From Rhodanobacteraceae bacterium (GTDB taxonomy: Bacteria; Pseudomonadota; Gammaproteobacteria; Xanthomonadales; SZUA-5), in contig JACKOW010000011.1 of NCBI GenBank assembly GCA_024234055.1, positions 68,767-132,766 of the forward strand: 64,000 nt of DNA, in the 5' to 3' direction. The translations under genes and the position numbers were made by a program. The notes under the pieces are model-generated. The model did not search any database, was not told the origin of the DNA, and worked only from the letters and a program-made list of their open reading frames with translations. The first letter of the stretch is position 1. Every line of letters begins with the position of its first letter. This document shows, in pieces, positions 46,801 to 54,091 of the stretch.

Positions 46801-47480
46801 TCAGTCTGGCCTTCATTTCCGCGGTCGATCTGCGTGGCTTTGGCCTGGAGGCTTCGCTCAGCGGCGGTATCCGGGTGACCCAACGTCCGGGCACGCCGGC
46901 TCAGGCCCAGGGCGAGATGCTGGTCCGGGGCATCTACAGTTCCTATGGCCAGAAACTGGATATCGAGCGCGGTCGCCTGGGCTTTACCGGACGCGCCGAC
47001 AATCCCAGCCTGGACATCCTCGCGGTCAAGAAGATCGATCGCCAGCGGGTTGGCGTGCAGGTGCGCGGCAATGCCCGACGGCCGGCGGTCCGTCTGTATT
47101 CCGATCCCTCGCTGGATCAATCGGAAACCGTGTCCTATCTGGTGCTCGGCCGACCCCTCGCCACCGCCAGCGGGGCCGATGGTCAACAGGTGGGCGAATA
47201 CGCCAGCGCGCTGCAGTCCGCCGGCGGTGGTCTGGTGGCCGGCAGCATCGGTCAGAAGATCGGCGTGTCCGCCGGCGTCGAGAGTTTCGGCGCCGCCATC
47301 GGTTCGGCCCTGGTGGTGGGCAAGTACGTGTCGCCGCGCTTTTTCGTCGGCTACGGCACCAGCCTGCTCAATGCTACCCAGTTGGTGATATTGCGTTACC
47401 GGCTCACCGAGAACATCGAGCTCGAAGGCATCAGTGGTACCGAGCAGAAGATGTCGGCCAGTTGGCGTACGGAGCGCTGA
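43812..47480 (+). CDS. tamB: Translocation and assembly module protein TamB
   Basis: AsmA-like protein of 1222 residues: a single N-terminal inner-membrane helix (WVLIAAATLLLLMSLALYW), a very long repetitive beta-rich periplasmic region, and the conserved DUF490 C-terminus (GRLGFTGRADNPSLDILAVK, VSYLVLGRPLATA). It bridges inner and outer membranes with TamA and is implicated in phospholipid transport. GTG start overlaps the tamA TGA, indicating coupling. Length is within the usual range. Confidence 0.94.
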   Translation: MRRRILKWVLIAAATLLLLMSLALYWLLYTESGLGWTLQRGLGAAGGGIEYQQLRGSVAQGFELDTPVIKVPGVRISAVQLRMKLQPWALLGGELSLESLRLSGARYTFEETSETSADREAEAAGRPGGLDLPVDVVLRNIELLANEINLGGDAPVVFSVGAREIALRDGKLKVEGLSLSQGEFALRTSAAVDTNADWAGELASEGEWTLPAIAHRGKLTLSGDLDEVSVDLSLEGGGAVNVEANLAQPLETPGVQGRFGATSLDLRSFGLDAPVRMLDIDLSFDYANEKLGIQGPVTVDGKTLNLTVAGIGIEDNQVHLERAELKSRAIGSLSFSGFWPLSAEAEPGEITGTMKGLWLGDWRGDLPKPAPRLDGDLKLGGRADDWQLDLVGSWQQGEATGPIQLSAAGTPERIVIAPSQLSWAQSRVDLSGAIALGDNMGIEADLALAALDPGLLVPEWPGALDGKLHVSVSIGEATRWSLGEVDLKGTLRDQAFALSGALDGADASPTAGKLDLGWGSGKLGLKVADDAAISADLNDVDLSLLAPMSGTVSGRISTRLDGDRVNATEATLQLRDFESDGISAGLIEISKGSDWALELTASEVTRDGAVIKPLTLSLSGNQAEHRLLLVASEARGKIAVGLGGSLVDEVWTGVIDKVDLAPIHGAAWSLEEPAALRLAADSTSMAPLCLRAEPARACIGLQRSAEQTLIDINLVDLALAELQAWAPPSDWTVTGKLSGGGQLSLNPEGQFGGKLDFGIEAGTLRGAAQGEEPLGFDGLASFDSAAAEFRARINLIDHGQVQVRATGLNTPEGEYVANLDISDLSLVDGLTAEVQSMRGALSGELRAPLSEPSSVQGQLEATALSFELPAAGLKATDGSLTVLFENDGLLRLEGDLGIAPGRLHLQGLIGLDEEGGSEITIRGDNAALVDLPAVRLIGDSNFVLKRNQEGFQIEGGVLLREGKIDLDRFAPTVPASEDVVIVDAPAPPPPLPIKADISLAFISAVDLRGFGLEASLSGGIRVTQRPGTPAQAQGEMLVRGIYSSYGQKLDIERGRLGFTGRADNPSLDILAVKKIDRQRVGVQVRGNARRPAVRLYSDPSLDQSETVSYLVLGRPLATASGADGQQVGEYASALQSAGGGLVAGSIGQKIGVSAGVESFGAAIGSALVVGKYVSPRFFVGYGTSLLNATQLVILRYRLTENIELEGISGTEQKMSASWRTER

Positions 47481-47555
47481 AGGGAGTCTTGTTGTTGCCG
47501 GTTGCAGGGTGCCGGTGGTGTCGCTTTCCATGCGCCCGCACCGAAAGCCTTTGAT

Positions 47556-47808
47556 GCGTCTTTGCGAGGAACGCAGTGACGAAGCAATCCAGTGCTCTTG
47601 AAAGCGTACTTCTGGATTGCTTCGCTGCGCTCCATGAACCCAAATCGTCAGTTGTTGATTTGCTGTTGTAGGTCACGTTGCTCGCGTAGCGAGCTACGTG
47701 ACGCAACTCGATGTCACGTAGTCCGCTGACGCGGACAACATGACCTACGACGGCGGGTTCATGGCCTGTGGGCAGAGTCGGGCCGAAACAGGTGGCTCGC
47801 AATGACGC
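47556..47808. repeat. GCGTC-TTGCGAGG palindrome split by an inserted element
   Basis: Left arm 47556-47592 and right arm 47612-47632 plus 47799-47808 reconstitute the palindrome of 40157-40241 if 47633-47798 is removed. The three bases CTC occur on both sides of the insert (47630-47632 and 47796-47798), as expected of a target-site duplication. Confidence 0.8.
47633..47795. repeat. 163-bp cloverleaf-like structured repeat, copy 2
   Basis: Same length and fold as the copy at 33600-33762 (outer CATGAACCC/GGGTTCATG stem, GTAGGTCA/TGACCTAC stem and three internal hairpins). In the 3' hairpin GGCCCG becomes GGCCTG, which still pairs with CGGGCC as G-U in RNA. Here the element interrupts another repeat, which defines its borders. 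Confidence 0.8.
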
Positions 47809-47874
47809 CGGCTTGTTGCCCGCTTTGAGCGGCTGACCGACCAGTGTGGCCCGCGATAACGATCTTTTCGGGGA

Positions 47875-47996
47875 ATCTCGAAGATATTCACGCTCTTCTT
47901 TGCGTTCTCTCTGATTTTCCTCTGTGTTCTCTGCGTCCAGCTTCTTTCCACCACTTGCCTCAGGGGAGGATGGTCGCGCCGCAAGGGCGCTCCTGC
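47875..47996. repeat. Partial GTTCTCTGCGTCC arm and REP
   Basis: CTTTGCGTTCTCTCTG and TGTGTTCTCTGCGTCC (about 47898-47940) are one arm of the 20.5-kb family. GGTCGCGCCGCAAGGGCGCT (47972-47991) is an inverted GTAG-type REP with a decayed head. Together they resemble the closing half of a composite unit. Confidence 0.6.
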
Positions 47997-48058
47997 AGTC
48001 GGCTGTTCATGGCCCACTGCTTCGGGCATCGCAAAGGCTGGCGCCAATCGCCCCAGCC

Positions 48059-48775
48059 TCAGGGCGCAGCACCGGCACGATTGCCGCCGCTGTACAGTGC
48101 CGCCAGTCCGGATCGTGCCGTTTCGCATTTCAGGAAGCGAGACTGCGCCAGCCAATCGCTGTCCGGATAGTAGGCAAACAGCAATTGACCCTCCTTGATG
48201 CTGTCGATCAAGGGCCGGGCTACGGCCGGACGCACGGCCGGGCAGCCGTAGCTGCGTCCCAACCGACCCTGGCGCAGCGCCATTTCCGGATTCACATAGG
48301 GCGCGCCGTGCATGACGATCTGCCGCGGCCTGGCCTGGTCATTGATGCCGGGTTCCAGGCCATCCATGCGCAGGGAATAGCCATTGCCGCCCTGATAGGT
48401 TTCGGCGGTTCGGAACAGCCCCAGACTGGTCTGGTGGCTGCCGTTGGCATTGGAGAAATGGCGCGCCAGATTCTCGCCGCTGCTGCGGCCATGGGCGACG
48501 TGCTCGGCATAAAGCACCTGCGCGGTTTGCAGATCAAAGACCCACAGACGCCTCTCGGTGGACGGTTTGGAATAGTCGATCAGCGTCAGCCGTGCGCCGG
48601 GATCGACAGCGCCTGATTCCAGAGCACAGGCGCGCGCAGCCAGCGCCAGACGGACGACGGCGGGATCAGCGCCACTCGCGGCCTTGGCCAGTTGCGAGGC
48701 CAGATCGGTGGCGGCGCAGGCAAGGGAGGAGTGCAGCAGCAGCGCCCATGCCGCAAGAGGAATCAGTCGGGTCAT
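48059..48775 (-). CDS. Murein L,D-transpeptidase, YkuD_2-type
   Basis: Exported protein of 238 residues: signal peptide (MTRLIPLAAWALLLHSSLAC then AA) and a catalytic domain of the 'L,D-transpeptidase catalytic domain family' (PF13645-like). The active-site region reads IVMHGAPYVN and GRSYGCPAV, giving catalytic His and Cys. Such enzymes form 3-3 crosslinks or attach proteins to peptidoglycan. Last gene of a three-gene unit; 23 bases separate it from the preceding transpeptidase gene. Confidence 0.85.
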   Translation of the reverse strand: MTRLIPLAAWALLLHSSLACAATDLASQLAKAASGADPAVVRLALAARACALESGAVDPGARLTLIDYSKPSTERRLWVFDLQTAQVLYAEHVAHGRSSGENLARHFSNANGSHQTSLGLFRTAETYQGGNGYSLRMDGLEPGINDQARPRQIVMHGAPYVNPEMALRQGRLGRSYGCPAVRPAVARPLIDSIKEGQLLFAYYPDSDWLAQSRFLKCETARSGLAALYSGGNRAGAAP

Positions 48776-48798
48776 AGGGGCGCAAGATTAACCGAGCT

Positions 48799-49830
48799 TC
48801 AAGGTGAAGGCAGCGGATCCGGATTCGCCGCTTCATCTGTACGCAACAAGGCGGGAACCTCGGCCTTGCCGGCACCGAGCGCCTCATCGGTGACGACCAC
48901 CGTGGTGCCCGGCATCAGTGCAGCGTCTAGCAGAGCCACAAAGCTCGGCGACAGCCCCAGGCCCTGCACGGCCTGGATGTCGAAATCCTGATGCCCCGGC
49001 GGGTCGTGATCAGGCAGGGCCAGCGACTGCCAACGGTGCGCCTGGCGTCCGGCCAGCAGCGGATGCGGTTTGTCGTCAAAGCCCTCCAGCATCACGAAGG
49101 CGTGCAGCCCGAAGTGCACGCCGGCCGGTATGCGCAAGTCGGAGCGGCCGATCTCCACGCCCTGGCGGGAGACCACCAGGGCCTGATCCGCGCTGCTGAT
49201 GATGATCGACAACGGACCCTCGGGCGCCAGTTCGGGTTGCCAGATGAATCCCTCGTCGATGCTGCTCAGCCGAGTCAGGTCGCGCCCCGAGTCGGCTGCG
49301 ACCGGCGCCAGGAATCCGGGGTAGGTCAGCACCGGCGCGGAGACCTCGTCGTCGGCGACGACCACGATCATGCCGGTGGTGGTCAGATCGAAGAGCTTGC
49401 GGGCGAAGGTCTCGGGCAGGCGGATGCATCCGTGCGAGGCCGGCGCGCCCGTGACCCGCCCGGCGTGCAGCGCCACGCCGTCCCAGGTCAGCCTTTGCAT
49501 GTAAGGCATGGGCGCGCTGTCGTAGAGGTTCGAATAGTGCTCGCGACGCTTCTGCAGGATCCGGAAGACGCCGGTGGGCGTCTCGAATCCTGGTCGCCCG
49601 CTGCTGATCGTGGTTACTCCGATACGCACGCCGTTGCGATAGACGAAAGCCAGTTGCTGCGGCAGGCTGACCAGCATCACCACCGGGCCAGCGCCGGCCA
49701 GTTCGGGCAGCCACAGGTATTCGCCCGGTTTCAGCGTGATCGACGGCGTCCATTGGGCGGCGGCACTGCCCACGGCCATCAGCACAGCCAGTAGCGACCT
49801 CGACAGCCATTGGCCGAGAAATTCCGCCAT
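48799..49830 (-). CDS. L,D-transpeptidase (YkuD) with degenerate second domain
   Basis: Exported protein of 343 residues. Signal peptide precedes AAQW. The first half is a YkuD domain (MLVSLPQQLAFVYRNGVRIG, TPTGVFRILQK) with the active site HAGRVTGAPASHGCIRLP. The second half repeats the opening pattern (LSIIISSADQALVVSRQGVE, IPAGVHFGLHAFVMLEG) but lacks the His and Cys, so it looks like a duplicated, catalytically dead copy that might bind peptidoglycan. ATG 49830 is ten bases from the upstream symporter gene, suggesting an operon. Confidence 0.82.
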   Translation of the reverse strand: MAEFLGQWLSRSLLAVLMAVGSAAAQWTPSITLKPGEYLWLPELAGAGPVVMLVSLPQQLAFVYRNGVRIGVTTISSGRPGFETPTGVFRILQKRREHYSNLYDSAPMPYMQRLTWDGVALHAGRVTGAPASHGCIRLPETFARKLFDLTTTGMIVVVADDEVSAPVLTYPGFLAPVAADSGRDLTRLSSIDEGFIWQPELAPEGPLSIIISSADQALVVSRQGVEIGRSDLRIPAGVHFGLHAFVMLEGFDDKPHPLLAGRQAHRWQSLALPDHDPPGHQDFDIQAVQGLGLSPSFVALLDAALMPGTTVVVTDEALGAGKAEVPALLRTDEAANPDPLPSP

Positions 49831-49840
49831 TGGTGCCAGC

Positions 49841-51100
49841 CTACTCGCCGTTGTAGACCGCAAGATCCAGCTCGCCCTCGCTCTGGGCCACGATGCAGGC
49901 CACCGCCGCATCGCCCGAGGTGTTGACCAGCGTGCGCGCCATGTCCAGCAAACGATCCACGCTGAGAATGATGCCGATGGCCTCCACCGGCAGACCCACC
50001 TGGGCCAGCACCGAGGCGAGCATGATCATCCCGGCGCTGGGCACGCCGGCGGTGCCGACGGCGGCCAGCGTGGCCATGGCCACCACGGTCAGCAACTGCG
50101 CCATGGTCAGGTCCACGGCATAGAGCTGGGCGATGAACACCGTGGCGATGCCCTGCATGATCACCGTGCCATCCATGTTGATGGTGGCACCCAGCGGAAT
50201 CGAGAAGGCCGCGACGCGGTTGGAGACACCCAGGCGTTCCTCGCAGACCCGCAGGTTCACCGGCAGCGTGGCGTTGCTGGACGAGGTGGAGAAGGCGAAC
50301 AGCCAGACCTCGGACATCTTGCGCAGCCAGATCATCGGATTCAGACGTGCGACCAGTTTCAGCAGCGTCGGCAGGATCACGAACAGGTGCAGCGCCAGTG
50401 CCACCAGCACCAGAATGAAATAGATCGCCAGTTTCTTCAGCGTGTCGAAGCCAAACTCGGCCACGGCTCGCGCCAACAGGGCGAATACGCCGATCGGAGC
50501 GAATTTCATGACGATGGTCACCAGTTGCAGCACCACGGTGTTCCAGTCCTCGATCATGCCGGCGGCACGCTGGCCGGCGTCCTTGGCCATGGTGATGGCG
50601 AGCCCCAACAGCACCGCAAAGACGATGATCTGCAGCATCTGCATCTCGGCCATGGCTTGCACCGGATTGCGCGGCACCATGTTGGAGATGACGTCAGCCA
50701 ATGGTGGTGCCACTGGCGGTTCGAAGCTGGCCGCCAGTTCAGCCAGGCCCGAGCCCGGCTGAATCCAGACCGCCAGCGCCAGCGCCATGGTGACGGCCAT
50801 GACCGTGGTCAGGATGTACAGGCCGATGGTCTTCAGGCCCAGGCGGCCCAGCTGCGAGGGTGAACCGAGCGAGGCCACGCCCGAAGTCAGCGAAAAGAAC
50901 ACCAGCGGCACCACGAGCAGCATCAGGCCGTTGCGGAACAGATCGGCGATGAGCTTGAGGATTCCGGCAGTGATGTAGGTTTGCAGCCAGGGATGGCCGG
51001 CACTGAAATGGTTGAGGGCCGCACCCACCAGTGCCCCCAGCACCAGGCCGATCAGAATGTGGTGGGTCAGGCGCACGGCGGCTTTGGAAGACTCGCTCAT
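49841..51100 (-). CDS. Dicarboxylate/amino acid:cation symporter (DAACS)
   Basis: Membrane protein of 419 residues of the GltP/DctA family. The serine-rich re-entrant loop AFSTSSSNATLPVNL, the NMDGT sodium-site motif (ATINMDGTVI) and the second hairpin (GTAGVPSAGMIML) are intact. Substrates of the family are glutamate, aspartate, C4-dicarboxylates or neutral amino acids coupled to Na+ or H+; the exact one is unclear. It is the first gene of a unit with two L,D-transpeptidases, an unusual association. Confidence 0.9.
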   Translation of the reverse strand: MSESSKAAVRLTHHILIGLVLGALVGAALNHFSAGHPWLQTYITAGILKLIADLFRNGLMLLVVPLVFFSLTSGVASLGSPSQLGRLGLKTIGLYILTTVMAVTMALALAVWIQPGSGLAELAASFEPPVAPPLADVISNMVPRNPVQAMAEMQMLQIIVFAVLLGLAITMAKDAGQRAAGMIEDWNTVVLQLVTIVMKFAPIGVFALLARAVAEFGFDTLKKLAIYFILVLVALALHLFVILPTLLKLVARLNPMIWLRKMSEVWLFAFSTSSSNATLPVNLRVCEERLGVSNRVAAFSIPLGATINMDGTVIMQGIATVFIAQLYAVDLTMAQLLTVVAMATLAAVGTAGVPSAGMIMLASVLAQVGLPVEAIGIILSVDRLLDMARTLVNTSGDAAVACIVAQSEGELDLAVYNGE

Positions 51101-51192
51101 CGGGGGCGTTCCGTCGTCAGTCAGTTCGGTTATAGCCTACCCGCATCGGTGCGCTGGTGTCGGTCTGGACTGGTGGCCCACAAGCCGCCCGC

Positions 51193-51267
51193 TGTGGGAG
51201 CGGATTCATCCGCGACTGCCATGCCTGGCGGAGCCAAACTCCAGTCGCGGATGAATCCGCTCCCACA
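51193..51267. repeat. Perfect 26-bp inverted repeat of the GGGAGCGGATTCATCCGC family
   Basis: Left arm 51193-51218 and right arm 51242-51267 are exact reverse complements; each starts or ends with TGTGGGAGCGGATTCATCCG or its complement. The loop is 23 bases. The core resembles REP/BIME elements known from Pseudomonas. It lies between the symporter gene start and the LysR gene end. Confidence 0.8.
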
Positions 51268-51286
51268 GGTGGGCTGTTCGGCCGGC

Positions 51287-52198
51287 TCAGAGGGCCGCCG
51301 AAGGCATGGTTTCCACCAGAAAGTCGATGAAACCACGCACCGCGGGCAGCAATCCGCGTCGGTGTGGGAACACCGCGTGGAAAATGCCCTGCGGCAGCGA
51401 CCAACCGGAGAGCACCGGCACCAGATGGCCCCGGCCAATCGCTTCGCGTGCGGCGCTTTCAGGAATCAGGGCAATGCCCAGGCCGGCCACGGCGGCGTCC
51501 AACAGGACCTGGAAGTTGTGACAGATCAGTCTCGGCTGGTGTTCCACGCGCTCGCTCTGGCCGTCGGGGCCGCGCAACTCCCAGTGGTGACGCTCGCCGC
51601 TGCCATCAAAGCTGAGGGTCTGATGTCGGGCCAGGTCCTGCGCCTGCAGGGGTGCGCCATTGGCCGCCAGATAGCCGGGGCTGGCCACCAGCAGTTCGCA
51701 CAGCTCAGCGAAACTGCGCATGACCAGGCCGTCTTCACCACTGGGTTGGGTTCTGACCCGCAGCGCGACATCAAAGCCCTCGCCGATGACGTCGACGCGG
51801 CGATTGCTGACCTCCAGCTCCACCTGCACTTGCGGGTAGCGGGCCATGAACTGCGGTAACACCGGTGCCAGCATGTTGCCGGCCACGCCAGTGGGACAGG
51901 CCACCCGGATGCGGCCGCGCGGCTCGGCACGCGCCATGGCAGCAATGTCCAGCGCCGCCTCGGCTTCGGCGAGCATGGCCTGGCAATGGCGATACAGCTG
52001 CTGGCCGGTCTCGGTCACCACAAAACGCCGCGTGGAGCGCTGCAGCAGGCGCACTCCGAGCTTTTCCTCCAGCGCGTTGACATGCCGCGACAGTCGCGAT
52101 TTCGGCGTGCCGATGGCTCGTCCAGCCGCGGCAAAGCCACCGTGTTTGACCACCATGGCGTAGTAGTACAGATCGTCGAGACTGGCTGCAGGAATCAT
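51287..52198 (-). CDS. LysR-family transcriptional regulator
   Basis: Regulator of 303 residues with an N-terminal winged helix-turn-helix (DLYYYAMVVKHGGFAAAGRA, SRLSRHVNALEEKLGVRLLQ) and a periplasmic-binding-like effector domain. It is divergent from an azoreductase-pirin pair, which it probably controls through sites in the 260-base gap, including a 15-bp palindrome at 52391-52405. Related LysR-azoreductase/quinone reductase-pirin groups respond to electrophiles or quinones; this is inference from context. Confidence 0.9.
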   Translation of the reverse strand: MIPAASLDDLYYYAMVVKHGGFAAAGRAIGTPKSRLSRHVNALEEKLGVRLLQRSTRRFVVTETGQQLYRHCQAMLAEAEAALDIAAMARAEPRGRIRVACPTGVAGNMLAPVLPQFMARYPQVQVELEVSNRRVDVIGEGFDVALRVRTQPSGEDGLVMRSFAELCELLVASPGYLAANGAPLQAQDLARHQTLSFDGSGERHHWELRGPDGQSERVEHQPRLICHNFQVLLDAAVAGLGIALIPESAAREAIGRGHLVPVLSGWSLPQGIFHAVFPHRRGLLPAVRGFIDFLVETMPSAAL

Positions 52199-52230
52199 CG
52201 TAGGGCCTCGCTGGTGTAGTGCTGTTGGAA

Positions 52231-52248
52231 GTCCAGACTTGTCTGGAC
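52231..52248. repeat. Dispersed palindrome GTCCAGACTTGTCTGGAC
   Basis: Identical to 36133-36150 and related to the palindrome at 1795-1810. Degenerate versions are at 28216-28233 and 63198-63215. It sits in the divergent LysR/azoreductase control region but, since it recurs elsewhere, is more likely a repeat than an operator. Confidence 0.7.
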
Positions 52249-52390
52249 GCTGCTTGTGCAGGTGTGAGGATGCGTCCCAAGTCCTCTCTCGCGTGCTTCG
52301 CGGACCCAGGCTTCTTCTCCGATCCGGTGTGGCCGCTCAACCCTATCAATGACCGCAAATTCGGAACACTGAATCTCGAATTCACCTGAT

Positions 52391-52405
52391 TATCAAGCAT
52401 TGATA
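52391..52405. promoter_or_regulatory. Candidate LysR operator palindrome
   Basis: TATCAAGCATTGATA is a perfect 15-bp palindrome in an unusually AT-rich stretch 55 bases upstream of the azoreductase ATG and within the divergent control region. Position and symmetry fit a LysR-type recognition site. Confidence 0.5.
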
Positions 52406-52459
52406 TCAGCAATAGCATCAATCTCCGGGCGGATAGGCCGTCAAATCATGGAGATCCTC

Positions 52460-53038
52460 ATGAAACTCTTGCACATCGATTCCAGCATCCTTGGCGACAA
52501 CAGCGCCAGTCGCGCGCTGACGGCCGAGATCGTCCAGCGTCTCACGATGCAGAACCCCGGCTTGCAGCTCACGCGGCTGGATCTGGATGCCGAGCCATTG
52601 CCCCATCTGAGTGCCGGATCACTGGCGAAAGTGGATGCCACCGAGACAGCCCGGTCAGAACGGGCGCTACACGATTTCCTCGAGGCCGATGTGCTGGTCA
52701 TCGGCGCGCCGATGTACAACTTCTCGATCCCGTCGACTTTGAAAGCCTGGATCGATCGTATCGCCATTGCCGGCAAGAGCTTTCGCTACACCGCCACCGG
52801 ACCTGAGGGTCTGGCCAAGGGCAAGGTGGCGATCCTGGCCATCACCCAGGGCGGCGTGCACGAACTGGGTGGTCCCAGCGAGCATCACGAATCCTACCTG
52901 CGCTTTGTGCTGAACTTTCTCGGGGTCAGCGATGTTCGGGTGGTGCGTGCCCAGGGACTGGCTCGTTCGGAGCTGCGGGAATCGGCCCTGAACGATGCCC
53001 TGGGTGCTGTGCCGGCCAGCCTGGCACTAGCCGCCTGA
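52460..53038 (+). CDS. azoR: FMN-dependent NADH:quinone reductase/azoreductase
   Basis: Flavodoxin-fold enzyme of 192 residues reducing quinones and azo compounds by two electrons. The FMN phosphate loop (HIDSSILGDNSASR) and the isoalloxazine region (APMYNFSIPSTLKAWIDR) are typical of AzoR/AcpD. GGAG at 52450-53 supports the ATG at 52460 over the one at 52448. It is followed by the pirin gene 61 bases later and regulated probably by the divergent LysR protein. Confidence 0.9.
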   Translation: MKLLHIDSSILGDNSASRALTAEIVQRLTMQNPGLQLTRLDLDAEPLPHLSAGSLAKVDATETARSERALHDFLEADVLVIGAPMYNFSIPSTLKAWIDRIAIAGKSFRYTATGPEGLAKGKVAILAITQGGVHELGGPSEHHESYLRFVLNFLGVSDVRVVRAQGLARSELRESALNDALGAVPASLALAA

Positions 53039-53099
53039 GTTCATCGCATCTGCCCAAGAGCATCGCAGTCCCTTGTCAGCCATCATCGGAGTTTCGAAC

Positions 53100-53942
53100 A
53101 TGAGTGCCCGTCATATCCTCAAGACGATTCGCGGCATGGCCACCTCGGATGGGGCCGGCGTGAAGTTGACCCGCGTCATCGGCTCGCCGGCGCTGATGGA
53201 ACTCGACCCTTTCCTGATGCTGGACGAATTCGGCACCGACCAGCCCGAGGACTACATCGCCGGTTTCCCCGATCACCCGCATCGCGGCTTCGAGACCGTG
53301 ACCTACATGCTCGACGGGCGCATGCGCCATCGCGACAATCACGGCAACTCGGGCCTGCTGGTGCCGGGCTCGGTGCAGTGGATGAGCGCCGGGCGCGGGC
53401 TGGTGCATTCGGAAATGCCGGAGCAGGAAGAAGGCCGCATGCGCGGCTTCCAGCTGTGGATCAACCTGCCGGCGCGCTTGAAGATGAGCGAGCCGCGCTA
53501 TCAGGAATATGGACCGGAGCAGATTCCGCGGGTGGAAGCGGCGGTTGGTGTGCGCGTGAAGGTCATAGCCGGAGAGGTGGCCGGTGTCAGCGGGCCGATC
53601 GAGCAGCCGGCAACGTCGCCGGTGTATCTGGATCTGCATCTGGGCGAAGGTGCCCGCTTCGAGCATCCGCTGCCGCCAGCCCACAATGCCTTCATCTACG
53701 TCTACGAGGGCGGGCTGGAAGTGGAATCCGAGATGGCGACTACCTCGCTGTCGGCGCGTCAACTGGGCGTGCTGTCTGCCGGTGAGGTCTTGCGTCTGCG
53801 TTCCACGACAGCCGATACACGTGCCATTCTGGTGGCCGGTCAGCCGCTGCGCGAGCCGGTGGCGCGCTACGGGCCCTTCGTGATGAACTCACGACAGGAG
53901 ATCATGCAGGCGGTCGAGGACTTCCAGGCGGGGCGGTTCTGA
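53100..53942 (+). CDS. Pirin-family protein
   Basis: Bicupin protein of 280 residues. The metal ligands of the N-terminal cupin are in FPDHPHRGFETVTY and GRGLVHSEMPE, giving the expected His-x-His, His and Glu. Several bacterial pirins have quercetin dioxygenase activity and others act as redox cofactors; both fit the azoreductase neighbourhood. GGAG is nine bases before the ATG. Transcribed with azoR. Confidence 0.9.
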   Translation: MSARHILKTIRGMATSDGAGVKLTRVIGSPALMELDPFLMLDEFGTDQPEDYIAGFPDHPHRGFETVTYMLDGRMRHRDNHGNSGLLVPGSVQWMSAGRGLVHSEMPEQEEGRMRGFQLWINLPARLKMSEPRYQEYGPEQIPRVEAAVGVRVKVIAGEVAGVSGPIEQPATSPVYLDLHLGEGARFEHPLPPAHNAFIYVYEGGLEVESEMATTSLSARQLGVLSAGEVLRLRSTTADTRAILVAGQPLREPVARYGPFVMNSRQEIMQAVEDFQAGRF

Positions 53943-54091
53943 TCGGACCCGGTTGCTGTCGATTTCATTCCGCCAGGCGCAATCTCATGGTCTGGCGGGC
54001 GACAGCAGCGGTCGAATCCCCTAATATGAGAGGTTGTGCTGCGCCCGCCAGGCGCAGCTGCCCTGCTCAACGACTCGGAGAAGTCTGCCCC

